A stretch of DNA of 36,555 bases from Sphingobium sp. (GCA_030148625.1 JASBTC010000216.1:1-36555), one strand, 5' to 3'; shown: positions 15,428 through 23,647, numbered from the stretch's first letter. Program-made: numbers and translations. Notes: generated by a model from the letters alone, not told the origin.

Positions 15428-16317
15428 GCATCCGCTGGGGCGTCAGCCCGATCGCCTGGTGCAACGACGATATGCGCGAACTGGGCGGCGACACCACGCT
15501 CGACGCGTTGCTGACCGACGTGAAGGAAATCGGTTTCGATGGCGTCGAACTCGGCAATAAATTCCCGCGCGATCCCGAGACGCTGGCGCCGATCATGGCG
15601 CGCTATGGCCTCGATATCGTCGGCGGCTGGTATTCGTCGAACCTGCTGATCCGCGACGCGGACGCCGAGATCGCGGCGCTGGCCGATCACCTGGCCCTGC
15701 TCGAATATATGGACTCGTCAGTGTTCATTCTGGCCGAGACCTCGAACGCGGTCCATTGCGACCGCTATGGCAGCCGGCTCGATACGCATCCGGTGCTGGC
15801 GCCGGGCGACTGGAAACAGTTCGGCGAACGGCTGAACAGCGTCGCGCGCTATATCAACGATCGCGGCATGCGCTTCGCCTATCATCATCACCTCGGTACC
15901 GTCGTCGAGACGAAGGACGAACTCGATCGATTTTTCGACGCGACGCAGGATCATGTCGGGCTGGTGCTCGATACCGGTCATGCGCTGTTCGGCGGGATCG
16001 AGCCGATCGATGTGATCAGGGCGCGCCCCGAGCGGGTGACCCACGTCCATTGCAAGGACGTCCGCACCGCCAAATACGATATGTTCCGCGCCAACGGCAC
16101 CAGCTTCCTCAACGGCGTGGTCGGCGGCATGTTCACCGCGCCTGGCGACGGCGACTATGACTATGCTCCCTTCATGCGTGCATTGGCGGAGATCGACTAT
16201 TCGGGCTGGATCGTGATCGAGGCGGAGCAGGATCCGGCGGTCGCCAATCCCCGCGACTATAGTCAGCTCGGACTCGATACGCTCAAGCGGCTCGCCACAC
16301 AGGCGGAGCTCGCCTGA
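15424..16317 (+). CDS. iolE: Myo-inosose-2 dehydratase
   Basis: Dehydrates 2-keto-myo-inositol to the trihydroxycyclohexane-dione that IolD cleaves. The 297-residue protein is a xylose-isomerase-like TIM barrel: it opens with IRWGVSPIAWCNDDMREL and has GFDGVELGNKFP. The metal/substrate region includes FAYHHHLGTVVET (151-163), LDTGHALFGG (182-191) and THVHCKDVR (206-214). The ATG overlaps the iolD stop (ATGA), and its own stop overlaps the iolB start (TGATG). Length and order in the operon are standard for iolE. Confidence 0.96.
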   Translation: MSIRWGVSPIAWCNDDMRELGGDTTLDALLTDVKEIGFDGVELGNKFPRDPETLAPIMARYGLDIVGGWYSSNLLIRDADAEIAALADHLALLEYMDSSVFILAETSNAVHCDRYGSRLDTHPVLAPGDWKQFGERLNSVARYINDRGMRFAYHHHLGTVVETKDELDRFFDATQDHVGLVLDTGHALFGGIEPIDVIRARPERVTHVHCKDVRTAKYDMFRANGTSFLNGVVGGMFTAPGDGDYDYAPFMRALAEIDYSGWIVIEAEQDPAVANPRDYSQLGLDTLKRLATQAELA

Positions 16318-17108
16318 TGTCGCTTCTCGTTCATTCGGGTGCGCCCGCCGCCGACGGAACCGTGCTGGACGTCACGCCGGAAAGTGCCGGCTGGACCTAT
16401 GTCGGGTTCCGCGTCGTCAAGCTGGCGGCGGGGCAGGGTTATGCGCACCGCGAGCAGGGTCGCGAGGCGTGCCTGGTCATATTGTCCGGAACGGTTTCGA
16501 TCGAGGCGGGCGGCGAAACCCTTGAAGCGCTGGGTGGGCGCAAGAACGTGTTCGACGGCGCGGCGACCTCGGTCTACCTGCCCGCCGGCACCGACTATGC
16601 GATCCGCGCGACGGATGTCGCCGAAGTCGCGATCTGCACCGCCCCCGGCACGGGTGCGGGGCTGGTCCGTGTGATCCGGTCCGACCAGGTCGAAGTCCGC
16701 GGCAAAGGCAGCAACACGCGCCACGTCCGCAACATCCTTGCCGACACCGACCAGGCGGAGAGTTTGCTCGTCGTCGAAGTGATCACGCCCGGCGGCAACT
16801 GGTCGAGCTATCCGCCGCACAAGCACGATCAGGACGCCTTCCCCGAGGAGACCTTTCTCGAGGAGACCTATTATCACCGCCTGTCGCCGCCGCAGGGCTT
16901 CGCCTTCCAGCGCGTCTATACCGACGCGCGCGACATCGACGAGACGATGGCGGTCGAAGATGGCGACGTGGTGATGGTGCCGCGCGGCTATCACCCGGTC
17001 GGCGCGCCGCACGGCTACGACCTTTATTATCTGAATGTGATGGCGGGGCCCCGGCGCAACTGGGTGTTCCGCAACGATCCCGCGCATGACTGGATCGTGC
17101 GCCAATAA
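16317..17108 (+). CDS. iolB: 5-deoxy-glucuronate isomerase
   Basis: Isomerises 5-deoxyglucuronate to 2-deoxy-5-keto-gluconate, the IolC substrate. The 263-residue protein is a double cupin. The N-terminal half contains GWTYVGFRVVKLAAGQGYAH and EACLVILSGTVSIEAGGE. The C-terminal cupin holds the metal site (SYPPHKHDQD, H168 and H170, then EETFLEETYYHR) and the family ending DVVMVPRGYHPVGAPHGYDL, then YYLNVMAGPRR. It is translationally coupled to iolE and followed 8 bp later by mmsA. Confidence 0.96.
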   Translation: MSLLVHSGAPAADGTVLDVTPESAGWTYVGFRVVKLAAGQGYAHREQGREACLVILSGTVSIEAGGETLEALGGRKNVFDGAATSVYLPAGTDYAIRATDVAEVAICTAPGTGAGLVRVIRSDQVEVRGKGSNTRHVRNILADTDQAESLLVVEVITPGGNWSSYPPHKHDQDAFPEETFLEETYYHRLSPPQGFAFQRVYTDARDIDETMAVEDGDVVMVPRGYHPVGAPHGYDLYYLNVMAGPRRNWVFRNDPAHDWIVRQ

Positions 17109-17116
17109 GGAACTGC

Positions 17117-18616
17117 ATGGTGAGACAGATCGACCACTTCATCGCCGGTGGCTTCGCGGGGGGCGCGTCGGCGCGCAGCGGCGACGTGTTCGACCCGAGC
17201 ACGGGCGAGGTGCAGGCCCGGGTTTCGCTCGGCACGCAGGTCGAACTCGATGCCGCGGTCGCCGCGGCGGCAAAGGCACAGCCCGGCTGGGCGCTGACCA
17301 ATCCGCAGCGCCGTGCGCGCGTGATGTTCAACTTCAAGGCCCTGATCGAGCGGGAGATAGAGGCGCTGGCGCGCCTGCTCGCCTCCGAGCATGGCAAGGT
17401 GATCGCCGATGCCAGGGGCGATATCCAGCGCGGCCTCGACGTCATCGAATTCTCGACGGGTATCCCGCATGCGCTGAAGGGCGAATATACCCAGGGCGCC
17501 GGCCCCGGCATCGACGTCTATTCGATGCGCCAGCCGATCGGCATCGGTGCTGGGATCACGCCGTTCAATTTCCCGGCAATGATCCCGATGTGGCTGTTCG
17601 GCCCCGCGATCGCGGCCGGCAATGCCTTCATTCTGAAGCCCAGTGAGCGCGACCCGAGCGTGCCCGTTCGCCTGGCGGAGCTGATGCTGGAGGCGGGGCT
17701 GCCCGACGGCATCCTCCAGGTCGTCCATGGCGACAAGCAGATGGTGGACGCGATCCTCGATCATCCCGCGATCGGCGCGGTGAGCTTTGTCGGCAGTTCC
17801 GATATCGCGCATTATGTCTATTCGCGCGGCGTTGCCGCCGGAAAGCGCGTCCAGGCGATGGGCGGCGCGAAGAATCACGGAATCGTGATGCCCGACGCGG
17901 ACATGGACCAGGTCGTCGGCGACTTGTGTGGTGCGGCATATGGTTCGGCGGGCGAACGCTGCATGGCATTGCCGGTGGTGGTGCCGGTGGGCGACCGAAC
18001 CGCCGATATCCTGCGCGAGAAACTGATCCCGGCGATCGCCGCACTCAAGGTCGGCGTTTCGACCGATGCCGAGGCGCAGTACGGCCCGGTGGTGAACGCC
18101 GCGCACAAGCAGCGCGTCGAGAACTGGATCCAGACCGGCGTCGACGAAGGTGCCGAGCTCGTCGTCGACGGTCGCGGTTTCGCGCTGCAAGGGCATGAGC
18201 AAGGCTTCTTCATCGGCCCCAGCCTGTTCGACCATGTCACGCCCGATATGCAGGCGTACCGCGAAGAGATTTTCGGCCCGGTCCTCCAGATCGTCCGCGC
18301 GCAGAGCTTCGAGGACGCGATCCGCCTGCCGAGCGATCATCAATATGGCAACGGCGTCGCGATCTTCACGCGCAACGGCCATGCCGCGCGCGAATTCGCG
18401 CATCGCGTCAATGTCGGCATGGTCGGCATCAATGTGCCGATCCCCGTGCCCGTCGCCTATCACAGCTTCGGCGGCTGGAAGCGCTCGGGCTTCGGCGACA
18501 CCAACCAGCACGGCATGGAAGGCGTCCGCTTCTGGACCAAGGTCAAGACCGTGACCCAGCGCTGGCCCGATGGCGGGGCCGGCGACAGCGCCTTCGTCAT
18601 TCCGACGATGGGGTGA
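17117..18616 (+). CDS. mmsA: CoA-acylating methylmalonate/malonate-semialdehyde dehydrogenase
   Basis: Converts malonate semialdehyde from inositol to acetyl-CoA and CO2 with NAD+ and CoA (IolA role); it can also serve valine breakdown. The 499-residue aldehyde-dehydrogenase superfamily protein has GAGITPFNFPAMIPMWLFGP, AGNAFILKPSERDPS, the nucleotide-site SFVGSSDIAHYVY and the catalytic cysteine in GSAGERCMALPVVVPVG (C282). The C-terminal IPVPVAYHSFGGWKRSGFGD is typical. AAGGA precedes the ATG. Its place straight after iolB makes the inositol role the likely main one here. A hairpin lies 6 bp after the stop, before the transporter gene. Confidence 0.95.
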   Translation: MVRQIDHFIAGGFAGGASARSGDVFDPSTGEVQARVSLGTQVELDAAVAAAAKAQPGWALTNPQRRARVMFNFKALIEREIEALARLLASEHGKVIADARGDIQRGLDVIEFSTGIPHALKGEYTQGAGPGIDVYSMRQPIGIGAGITPFNFPAMIPMWLFGPAIAAGNAFILKPSERDPSVPVRLAELMLEAGLPDGILQVVHGDKQMVDAILDHPAIGAVSFVGSSDIAHYVYSRGVAAGKRVQAMGGAKNHGIVMPDADMDQVVGDLCGAAYGSAGERCMALPVVVPVGDRTADILREKLIPAIAALKVGVSTDAEAQYGPVVNAAHKQRVENWIQTGVDEGAELVVDGRGFALQGHEQGFFIGPSLFDHVTPDMQAYREEIFGPVLQIVRAQSFEDAIRLPSDHQYGNGVAIFTRNGHAAREFAHRVNVGMVGINVPIPVPVAYHSFGGWKRSGFGDTNQHGMEGVRFWTKVKTVTQRWPDGGAGDSAFVIPTMG

Positions 18617-18621
18617 AACCG

Positions 18622-18643
18622 CGCTTCCGGAAAACCGGAAGCG
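18622..18643. repeat. Hairpin between mmsA and the OPA transporter
   Basis: CGCTTCCGG (18622-18630) and CCGGAAGCG (18635-18643) form a 9-bp perfect stem around AAAA. No T-run follows, so read-through to the transporter is likely. The CGCTTCC/GGAAGCG core recurs in the larger hairpin at 22776-22837, so this may be a partial copy of a dispersed palindromic (REP-like) element or an mRNA-stability element. Confidence 0.55.
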
Positions 18644-18693
18644 GAACAGGCTCGGATGCCGGCACCAGAGCGGCGGCGAGCGGGAGAGCAAGC

Positions 18694-20046
18694 ATGCTGA
18701 AGGCATTTGCGACGGGGCCGGACCTTCCGATCAGGACCGATATCGACATCGACGCCACCTATCGGCGGCATCGCACGCGCATCATCATCGCGATCACCGC
18801 GGGCTATGCCGTCAGCTATATGTGCCGTCTGGCGATCAACGTGGTGAAGAAGCCGCTGATCGACGGCGGTATCTTCACGCCCGAGGATCTCGGCAATATC
18901 GGCTCGGCGCTGTTCTATTCCTATGCGGCGGGCAAGCTGATCAACGGCTTCGTTTCCGACCATGCCAATGCCCGCAAGTTCATGGCGATCGGGCTCGTCA
19001 TATCGGCGCTGTGCAACATCGTGATGGGCTTTTCCACCACGGTTGCGGTCGCGACCATCGTGTGGGGGCTGAACGGCTGGTTCCAGAGCTATGGCGCCCC
19101 GGCCTGTGTGGTTTCGCTGGCAAGCTGGTTCTCGAACAGGGAACGCGGGCGCTTCTACGGCATCTGGTCGACCGCGCATTCGATCGGAGAGGGGCTGAAT
19201 TTCCTCGTCACGGCGTCGCTGGTCGCGGCGCTGGGCTGGCATTGGGGTTTTTGGGGTCCGGGTATTGCGACGCTGGTCGCTGCTGTGGCCACCTATTTCG
19301 CGATGGCCGATCGTCCCCGAACCATGGGCCTGCCCACCGTCGCCGACTGGAAGGGCGATCGCTACGAACCGACCGCGGACGAGGCCGCCGCGATCGCTGC
19401 GACACCGCCCCGTGGCGTGTTCGCGACCCAGCTCACCATCCTCAGGATCCCGGCGGTGTGGATCCTCGCCGTCTCGAGTGCGCTCGTGTATGTCACGCGC
19501 TACGCGATCAACAGCTGGGGCATCCTGTATCTCCAGGAAATCCGGGGCTACTCGCTCGTCGAGGCAGGCTCGATGCTGACGATCAGCACGCTCGCCGGTA
19601 TCGCCGGCGCGGTGACATATGGCTTCATCTCGGACACATTCTTCGGCGCGCGGCGTCCGCCGGCCAATCTGTTGTTCGGCGTGGTCGAACTCATCGGACT
19701 GTTGCTGTTCTTCTTTGGCCCCACGGGCGTGCTGTGGACGGGCTTGTCGATGATATTGTTCGGGCTCGGCATGACCGGCCTGGTCACCTCGATCGGCGGG
19801 CTGTTCGCGATCGACATCTGCCCCAAACGGGTCGCGGGCGCGGCGCTCGGGATGGTCGGCGTGTTCAGCTATCTGGGCGCCGGGATCCAGGAGACCGTGA
19901 GCGGCAAGTTGATCAACGGCGGCATGACCTTGGTCGACGGCGTACGCCATTATGATTTCACCGCGGCGATCTGGTTCTGGATCGGCGCGTCACTGCTGTC
20001 GGTGCTGCTCAGCTCGACACTCTGGAACACGCGCCTGCGCGACTGA
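18694..20046 (+). CDS. OPA-family organophosphate:phosphate antiporter (MFS, GlpT-like)
   Basis: Inner-membrane carrier of 450 residues with about 12 membrane segments. It aligns by eye with GlpT/UhpT-type antiporters, which exchange a phosphorylated organic molecule for phosphate. Residues known to matter in GlpT are all present: R45 (SYMCRLAIN), K81 (YAAGKLINGFVSDH), H162 (TAHSIGEG) and R269 (YVTRYAINSW). R45 and R269 are the phosphate-coordinating pair in GlpT. ATG at 18694 has a GGGAG site; a longer frame from 18613 would run through the hairpin and is rejected. No free-inositol transporter is seen in the window. The place between mmsA and a phosphatase suggests it imports an inositol phosphate, or a product such as glycerol phosphate; substrate is inference. 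Confidence 0.9.
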   Translation: MLKAFATGPDLPIRTDIDIDATYRRHRTRIIIAITAGYAVSYMCRLAINVVKKPLIDGGIFTPEDLGNIGSALFYSYAAGKLINGFVSDHANARKFMAIGLVISALCNIVMGFSTTVAVATIVWGLNGWFQSYGAPACVVSLASWFSNRERGRFYGIWSTAHSIGEGLNFLVTASLVAALGWHWGFWGPGIATLVAAVATYFAMADRPRTMGLPTVADWKGDRYEPTADEAAAIAATPPRGVFATQLTILRIPAVWILAVSSALVYVTRYAINSWGILYLQEIRGYSLVEAGSMLTISTLAGIAGAVTYGFISDTFFGARRPPANLLFGVVELIGLLLFFFGPTGVLWTGLSMILFGLGMTGLVTSIGGLFAIDICPKRVAGAALGMVGVFSYLGAGIQETVSGKLINGGMTLVDGVRHYDFTAAIWFWIGASLLSVLLSSTLWNTRLRD

Positions 20047-20055
20047 GGACAGAAG

Positions 20056-21465
20056 ATGGATCGACGCAAATTCCTGTGGGGCGCAAGCGCACTGACGATG
20101 CTTGCGGGGCTGCCCCGCCGCGTGATGGCCGCGGTCGCGCCGGGCTATCCCCGACTGCTCGAGGGGCCGATGATCGGGGCATCCTCGACCACCGGGTTCA
20201 AAGTGTGGAGCCGGGCCAGCGGGACGTTCGGCGTGGCGGTCGAATATGCCACCGATCGGGCATTCACCGATGCGAAGACCACAGCCGTCGTGCCAGCGAC
20301 CGAGGCCGACGATCTCGTTACGCAAATCGAGGTGAGCGGCCTCAAACCCGACACGTCCTATTATTATCGCATCAGAACCGACGGCATTGCCGATCGCCAC
20401 CAGCCCATCGCGTTCCACACCCGCACCGCGCCGGCCGGTCCACGCCCGATCCGCATCGCCTTCGGATCGTGCGCGCGCGTCCAGCTCGATCCGCAACAGC
20501 CGGTGTTCGATGCGATCGCGGCGATGGAGCCCGATCTGTTCCTGTGGCTGGGCGACAACATCTATGCCGACAGCGACGCGGAGGCGGCGTTCAGCGACAT
20601 TTATGCACGCCAGCGCAGCGTCGCCAGCCTCCAGCCGCTGCTGCGTTCGGTGCCGCAACTCGCGATCTGGGACGATCACGATTTCGGCCATAATGATTCC
20701 GACGGCACCAATCCGGTCAAGCAGATGACGCTTCGGCAGTTCAAGCGCTGGTGGGCCAATCCGGCATCGGGACTGCCCGATACAGCCGGGATATTCTTCC
20801 GCCACAGCTTCGGCCCCGTCGACATCTTCATGCTGGACGGGCGCTATCACCGCGATGCGCCATCGGCGCCAAACGGCCCCACGAAGACGATGCTCGGCCA
20901 AGCGCAAAAGGCGTGGCTCAAACGCGAGCTCAAGGCATCCAGGGCGGTCTTCAAGCTGCTCGTCTCGGGTACGGGCTGGTCGTGCGCCGAGCGTGGCGGC
21001 GACAGCTGGGCGATGTATCTCGACGAGCGGAACGAACTGCTCGATTTCATCCGCGACAACCGGATCGGGGGCTGCCTCGGCATTTCCGGCGACGTCCATA
21101 TGGGCGAGGCCAATTGCGTGCCGTGGAGCGAGAAGGGCGGCTATGATTTCTACGATCTGGTCAGTTCCGGGCTGGCCCAGCTGCTCAGCCCGAAATTCGT
21201 CGATCAGCTGCCCGAAGTCCGCCTGCGCAACCCCTGGGTGGGCAGCGCGAATTTCGGCGTGCTCGATTTCACCTTTGGCGCCGATCCCGGGGTGGAGATG
21301 AGCGTGCGCAACGTGATCGGCTCGCCGGTGTTCGACCCGATCATCGTCAAGGCCGCCGATCTCGTCAACGGACGCGAGAGCTGGAAGGCGGCGATCGACC
21401 CCAAGGAAATGAAGCGCCGGCTCCGCGTCGAGCAGGGCGGCAGCTATTACGGAGTAGAGAAGTGA
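20056..21465 (+). CDS. phoD: PhoD-type alkaline phosphatase, Tat-exported
   Basis: Periplasmic phosphomonoesterase/phosphodiesterase of the PhoD metallophosphatase family, 469 residues. The N-terminus has a twin-arginine signal (DRRKFLWGASALTMLAG). A fibronectin-like N-terminal domain follows (GFKVWSRASG, then LKPDTSYYYRIRTDG). Metal-binding motifs are FGSCARVQ, LWLGDNIYAD (GDN at 166-168), WDDHDFGHND (205-214) and ISGDVHMGE (GDVH 345-348). It starts 9 bp after the antiporter with GAGGACAGAAG upstream, so it belongs to the same operon. Context suggests it trims lower inositol phosphates, or inositol phosphodiesters from phospholipids, before uptake. That substrate is inferred; PhoD enzymes in general are broad. 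Confidence 0.93.
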   Translation: MDRRKFLWGASALTMLAGLPRRVMAAVAPGYPRLLEGPMIGASSTTGFKVWSRASGTFGVAVEYATDRAFTDAKTTAVVPATEADDLVTQIEVSGLKPDTSYYYRIRTDGIADRHQPIAFHTRTAPAGPRPIRIAFGSCARVQLDPQQPVFDAIAAMEPDLFLWLGDNIYADSDAEAAFSDIYARQRSVASLQPLLRSVPQLAIWDDHDFGHNDSDGTNPVKQMTLRQFKRWWANPASGLPDTAGIFFRHSFGPVDIFMLDGRYHRDAPSAPNGPTKTMLGQAQKAWLKRELKASRAVFKLLVSGTGWSCAERGGDSWAMYLDERNELLDFIRDNRIGGCLGISGDVHMGEANCVPWSEKGGYDFYDLVSSGLAQLLSPKFVDQLPEVRLRNPWVGSANFGVLDFTFGADPGVEMSVRNVIGSPVFDPIIVKAADLVNGRESWKAAIDPKEMKRRLRVEQGGSYYGVEK

Positions 21466-21665
21466 TGCGCGTCGACATGGTGGCGATCCTGCCGGAGGAG
21501 TTCGAAGCGATGAAGGCCCGGTTGCCGAGAACCACCGCGGAGGGCCTGTTCGATACCTATCGGATCAGCCAGGGGACCTGGTACAAATTGCGCGACGGCC
21601 TGCCGGTGAAGCTTACGACGGTCGAGAGGCTGCGTGCGCGCTACGCCCAGGTCGCGAGCGAATGA
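21465..21665 (+). CDS. Small HTH-like protein (66 aa), function unknown
   Basis: A 66-residue protein, coupled at both ends: its ATG shares a base with the phoD stop (TGATG), and its stop overlaps the next gene's start (ATGA). A GTG one codon earlier (21462) is an alternative start. The sequence reads as short helices: LPEEFEAMKARLPRTTAEGL, then YRISQGTWYKLRDGLPVKLT, then TVERLRARYAQV. The middle part resembles a helix-turn-helix of a small Cro/phage-like DNA-binding protein, with ISQGTWYKLRDG as the turn and start of the recognition helix. No signal peptide or membrane segment. I do not recognise a named family. Its conservation of coupling suggests it is real and works with its neighbours. 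Confidence 0.75.
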   Translation: MRVDMVAILPEEFEAMKARLPRTTAEGLFDTYRISQGTWYKLRDGLPVKLTTVERLRARYAQVASE

Positions 21666-22777
21666 GCAAGCCTCCGCTCCGCATCGCGCTGATCGGCAGC
21701 GGCTTCATGGGGCGTGCCCATGCGATGGCCTTTGCCGCGGCGGGGCGGACCTTCGATCTGCCGGTCGAGCCGGTGCTCGAGATCCAGGCTGATCGCGACG
21801 CGGCCACGGCGGCAAAGGCTGCCGCCGCTCTCGGCTTTGCGCGCTCGACGGGTGACTGGCGCGAGGCCGTGACGGACCCGGTGGTCGACCTGGTTGCTAT
21901 CGCGACGCCCAATATCCTCCATGCCCCGATCGCGCTTGCGGCGCTCGCGGCGGGCAAGCCGGTCTATTGCGAGAAGCCGCTTGCCGCCACGATTGCGGAG
22001 GCGCAGTCAATGGCCGACGCGGCCGCTGCCTCCGGCCTGCCGACCGCAGTGGGCTTCACCTATCTCTACAATCCGATGATCGCCGTTGCCCGCGACCTGA
22101 TCGCCGGCGGCGAGATCGGCGAGGTGACGGCGTTCCGCGGCATCCATGCCGAGGATTTCATGGCCTCGGCCGACGCGCCCTTCAACTGGCGGTGCGAGCC
22201 CGAACAGGCCGGGGGCGCGCTTGCGGACATTGGCAGCCATATCATCGCGATGGCGCGCCATCTGCTGGGGGAAATCACCGAAGTCTCCGGCACGCTCCAC
22301 ACCGCCCATCCGACGCGCCGGGACGCTGCCGGTATCGAGCGGCCGGTGCAGGTCGACGACCAGATGGATGCACTGGTCCGTTTCGCCGGCGGGGCGACGG
22401 GTACGCTGTCGGCAAGCTGGATCGCGACCGGACGCAAGATGGGCCTCGGCTTCGAAGTCAGCGGCACCAGGGGCTCGATCACCTTCACGCAGGAGCGGTT
22501 CAACGAACTCCAGCTCTATCGCTCCGGACCCGGCATCAACAACGGCTTCACGACGATCATGGCCGGGCCGGGCCATGGCGACTATGGCGCATTCTGCCCC
22601 GCGTCTGGGCATCAGATCGGCTATAACGACCTCAAGACCATCGAAGTGAAGGCGGCGATCGATGCGGTGCTGGGCGATTCCGGCAACGTCAAGACCTTCG
22701 CCGATGCGCTGAAGGTGGAACAGGTCGCCGACGCCATCCGCACCTCGCACCGCGAAGCGCGCTGGGTGCGGCCGTAG
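21662..22777 (+). CDS. Gfo/Idh/MocA-family dehydrogenase (second inositol-type dehydrogenase)
   Basis: NAD(P)-dependent oxidoreductase of 371 residues in the same superfamily as IolG. Rossmann motif GSGFMGRAHA (12-21), VYCEKPLA with K105, and the catalytic D189/H193 pair (ALADIGSHIIAMARHLLG). It is longer than iolG and has a C-terminal extension typical of the scyllo-/chiro-inositol dehydrogenase-like clades (PGHGDYGAFCPASGHQIGYND). Located last in the iol-transporter-phosphatase operon and coupled to the 66-aa gene, it probably feeds another inositol stereoisomer or an oxidised derivative into the pathway. Which isomer, and whether NAD or NADP, cannot be decided from sequence alone. Ends inside the left arm of a hairpin repeat. 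Confidence 0.88.
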   Translation: MSKPPLRIALIGSGFMGRAHAMAFAAAGRTFDLPVEPVLEIQADRDAATAAKAAAALGFARSTGDWREAVTDPVVDLVAIATPNILHAPIALAALAAGKPVYCEKPLAATIAEAQSMADAAAASGLPTAVGFTYLYNPMIAVARDLIAGGEIGEVTAFRGIHAEDFMASADAPFNWRCEPEQAGGALADIGSHIIAMARHLLGEITEVSGTLHTAHPTRRDAAGIERPVQVDDQMDALVRFAGGATGTLSASWIATGRKMGLGFEVSGTRGSITFTQERFNELQLYRSGPGINNGFTTIMAGPGHGDYGAFCPASGHQIGYNDLKTIEVKAAIDAVLGDSGNVKTFADALKVEQVADAIRTSHREARWVRP

Positions 22778-22837
22778 AGCCTGATCGTTTGAGGTGGAAG
22801 CGCTCTGCGCTTCCGCCGAGAGCGTGAATCAGGCTCT
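22776..22837. repeat. Nested palindromic element / bidirectional terminator
   Basis: Outer arms AGAGCCTGAT (22776-22785) and ATCAGGCTCT (22828-22837) enclose an inner hairpin GGAAGCG/CGCTTCC (22796-22802 and 22808-22814), extended by GGT/GCC. TTTC follows on the plus strand. It lies between convergent genes (the dehydrogenase ending at 22777 and IMPase ending at 22848). It looks like a dispersed sphingomonad palindromic repeat serving as terminator. The inner core is shared with the hairpin at 18622-18643. Confidence 0.7.
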
Positions 22838-22847
22838 TTCAAATGGT

Positions 22848-23639
22848 CTAGATTCGGGCCAAAGCTTCGATCAGTTCGGCCTGGATCGCCGGGGTCGACG
22901 CAAGCACCGTGCCGCCCATCAGATCGAGCGTGCCGCCCAGCGTATCGGTCACCAGCCCGCCGGCTTCGCGGACGATCACCACGCCGGCCGCCATATCCCA
23001 GGCGCTGACACTCTGTTCCCAATAGGCGTCGTGCCGCCCGCAGGCGACCCATGCCATGTCGATCGCGCCGGCACCGATACGGCGAATGCCTGTAACCCGA
23101 TTGGTCAGGCGCTTCATCTCGGCATGGAATTGTTCGTGATTGGGCTTGGTCGCGAAAGGGATGCCGACGGCAAGCACCGACTCGCCGATCGTCGTGCGGG
23201 CCGAGACATGGATCGCCTCGCCATTGAGCCAGGCCCCTTGGCCGTCCTCCGCCCAGAAGGTCTCCTTCAACACAGGCGTGTGGGTGACGCCGGCGATGAC
23301 TTCACCATCGCGGGCGAGGGCGATGTTGACTGCGAACAGCGGCGATCCGGTGAGGAAGTTGGTGGTGCCGTCGAGCGGATCGACGATCCATATATGCGAA
23401 GCGTCGCTGCCGGGCTGGAGGCCGCCTTCCTCACCCAGAAAGCCATAGGTCGGCGCATGCGCCATCAGCGCGGCTTTCACCGTTTCCTCGGCGCGCAGGT
23501 CCGCTTCGCTGAACATGTCGGCAACGCCGGCCTTGTTGCGGATATTGAGCGAGGAGATCCGGGCCTGATCGGCAAGCAGCCCTTTGCCGGCCGTTTCGGC
23601 AGCTGCGAGCATGACGGAGAGAAGCGGGGATATGGTCAT
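22848..23639 (-). CDS. suhB: Inositol-1-monophosphatase family protein (cytosolic)
   Basis: Mg-dependent phosphatase that releases myo-inositol from inositol monophosphates. The 263-residue protein has all IMPase motifs: GFLGEEGG (E70, E71), WIVDPLDGTTNF (D87, D90), and SAWDMAAG with D215. No signal peptide or membrane segment is seen, so it acts in the cytosol. ATG at 23637-23639 is used; its ribosome site is weak. It is divergent from the beta-propeller phytase, and the 107-bp gap between them holds a pair of operator-like sites. Housekeeping SuhB proteins exist in most proteobacteria. This copy's location inside a phytate locus argues for a catabolic role. The suhB name reflects family only. 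Confidence 0.9.
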   Translation of the reverse strand: MTISPLLSVMLAAAETAGKGLLADQARISSLNIRNKAGVADMFSEADLRAEETVKAALMAHAPTYGFLGEEGGLQPGSDASHIWIVDPLDGTTNFLTGSPLFAVNIALARDGEVIAGVTHTPVLKETFWAEDGQGAWLNGEAIHVSARTTIGESVLAVGIPFATKPNHEQFHAEMKRLTNRVTGIRRIGAGAIDMAWVACGRHDAYWEQSVSAWDMAAGVVIVREAGGLVTDTLGGTLDLMGGTVLASTPAIQAELIEALARI

Positions 23640-23647
23640 ATGCTCTA

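Noticed and set aside
22848..23639. Idea that the IMPase is a periplasmic enzyme
   Set aside because: Its N-terminus has no signal peptide or twin-arginine motif, and the conserved fold begins almost at the start codon.
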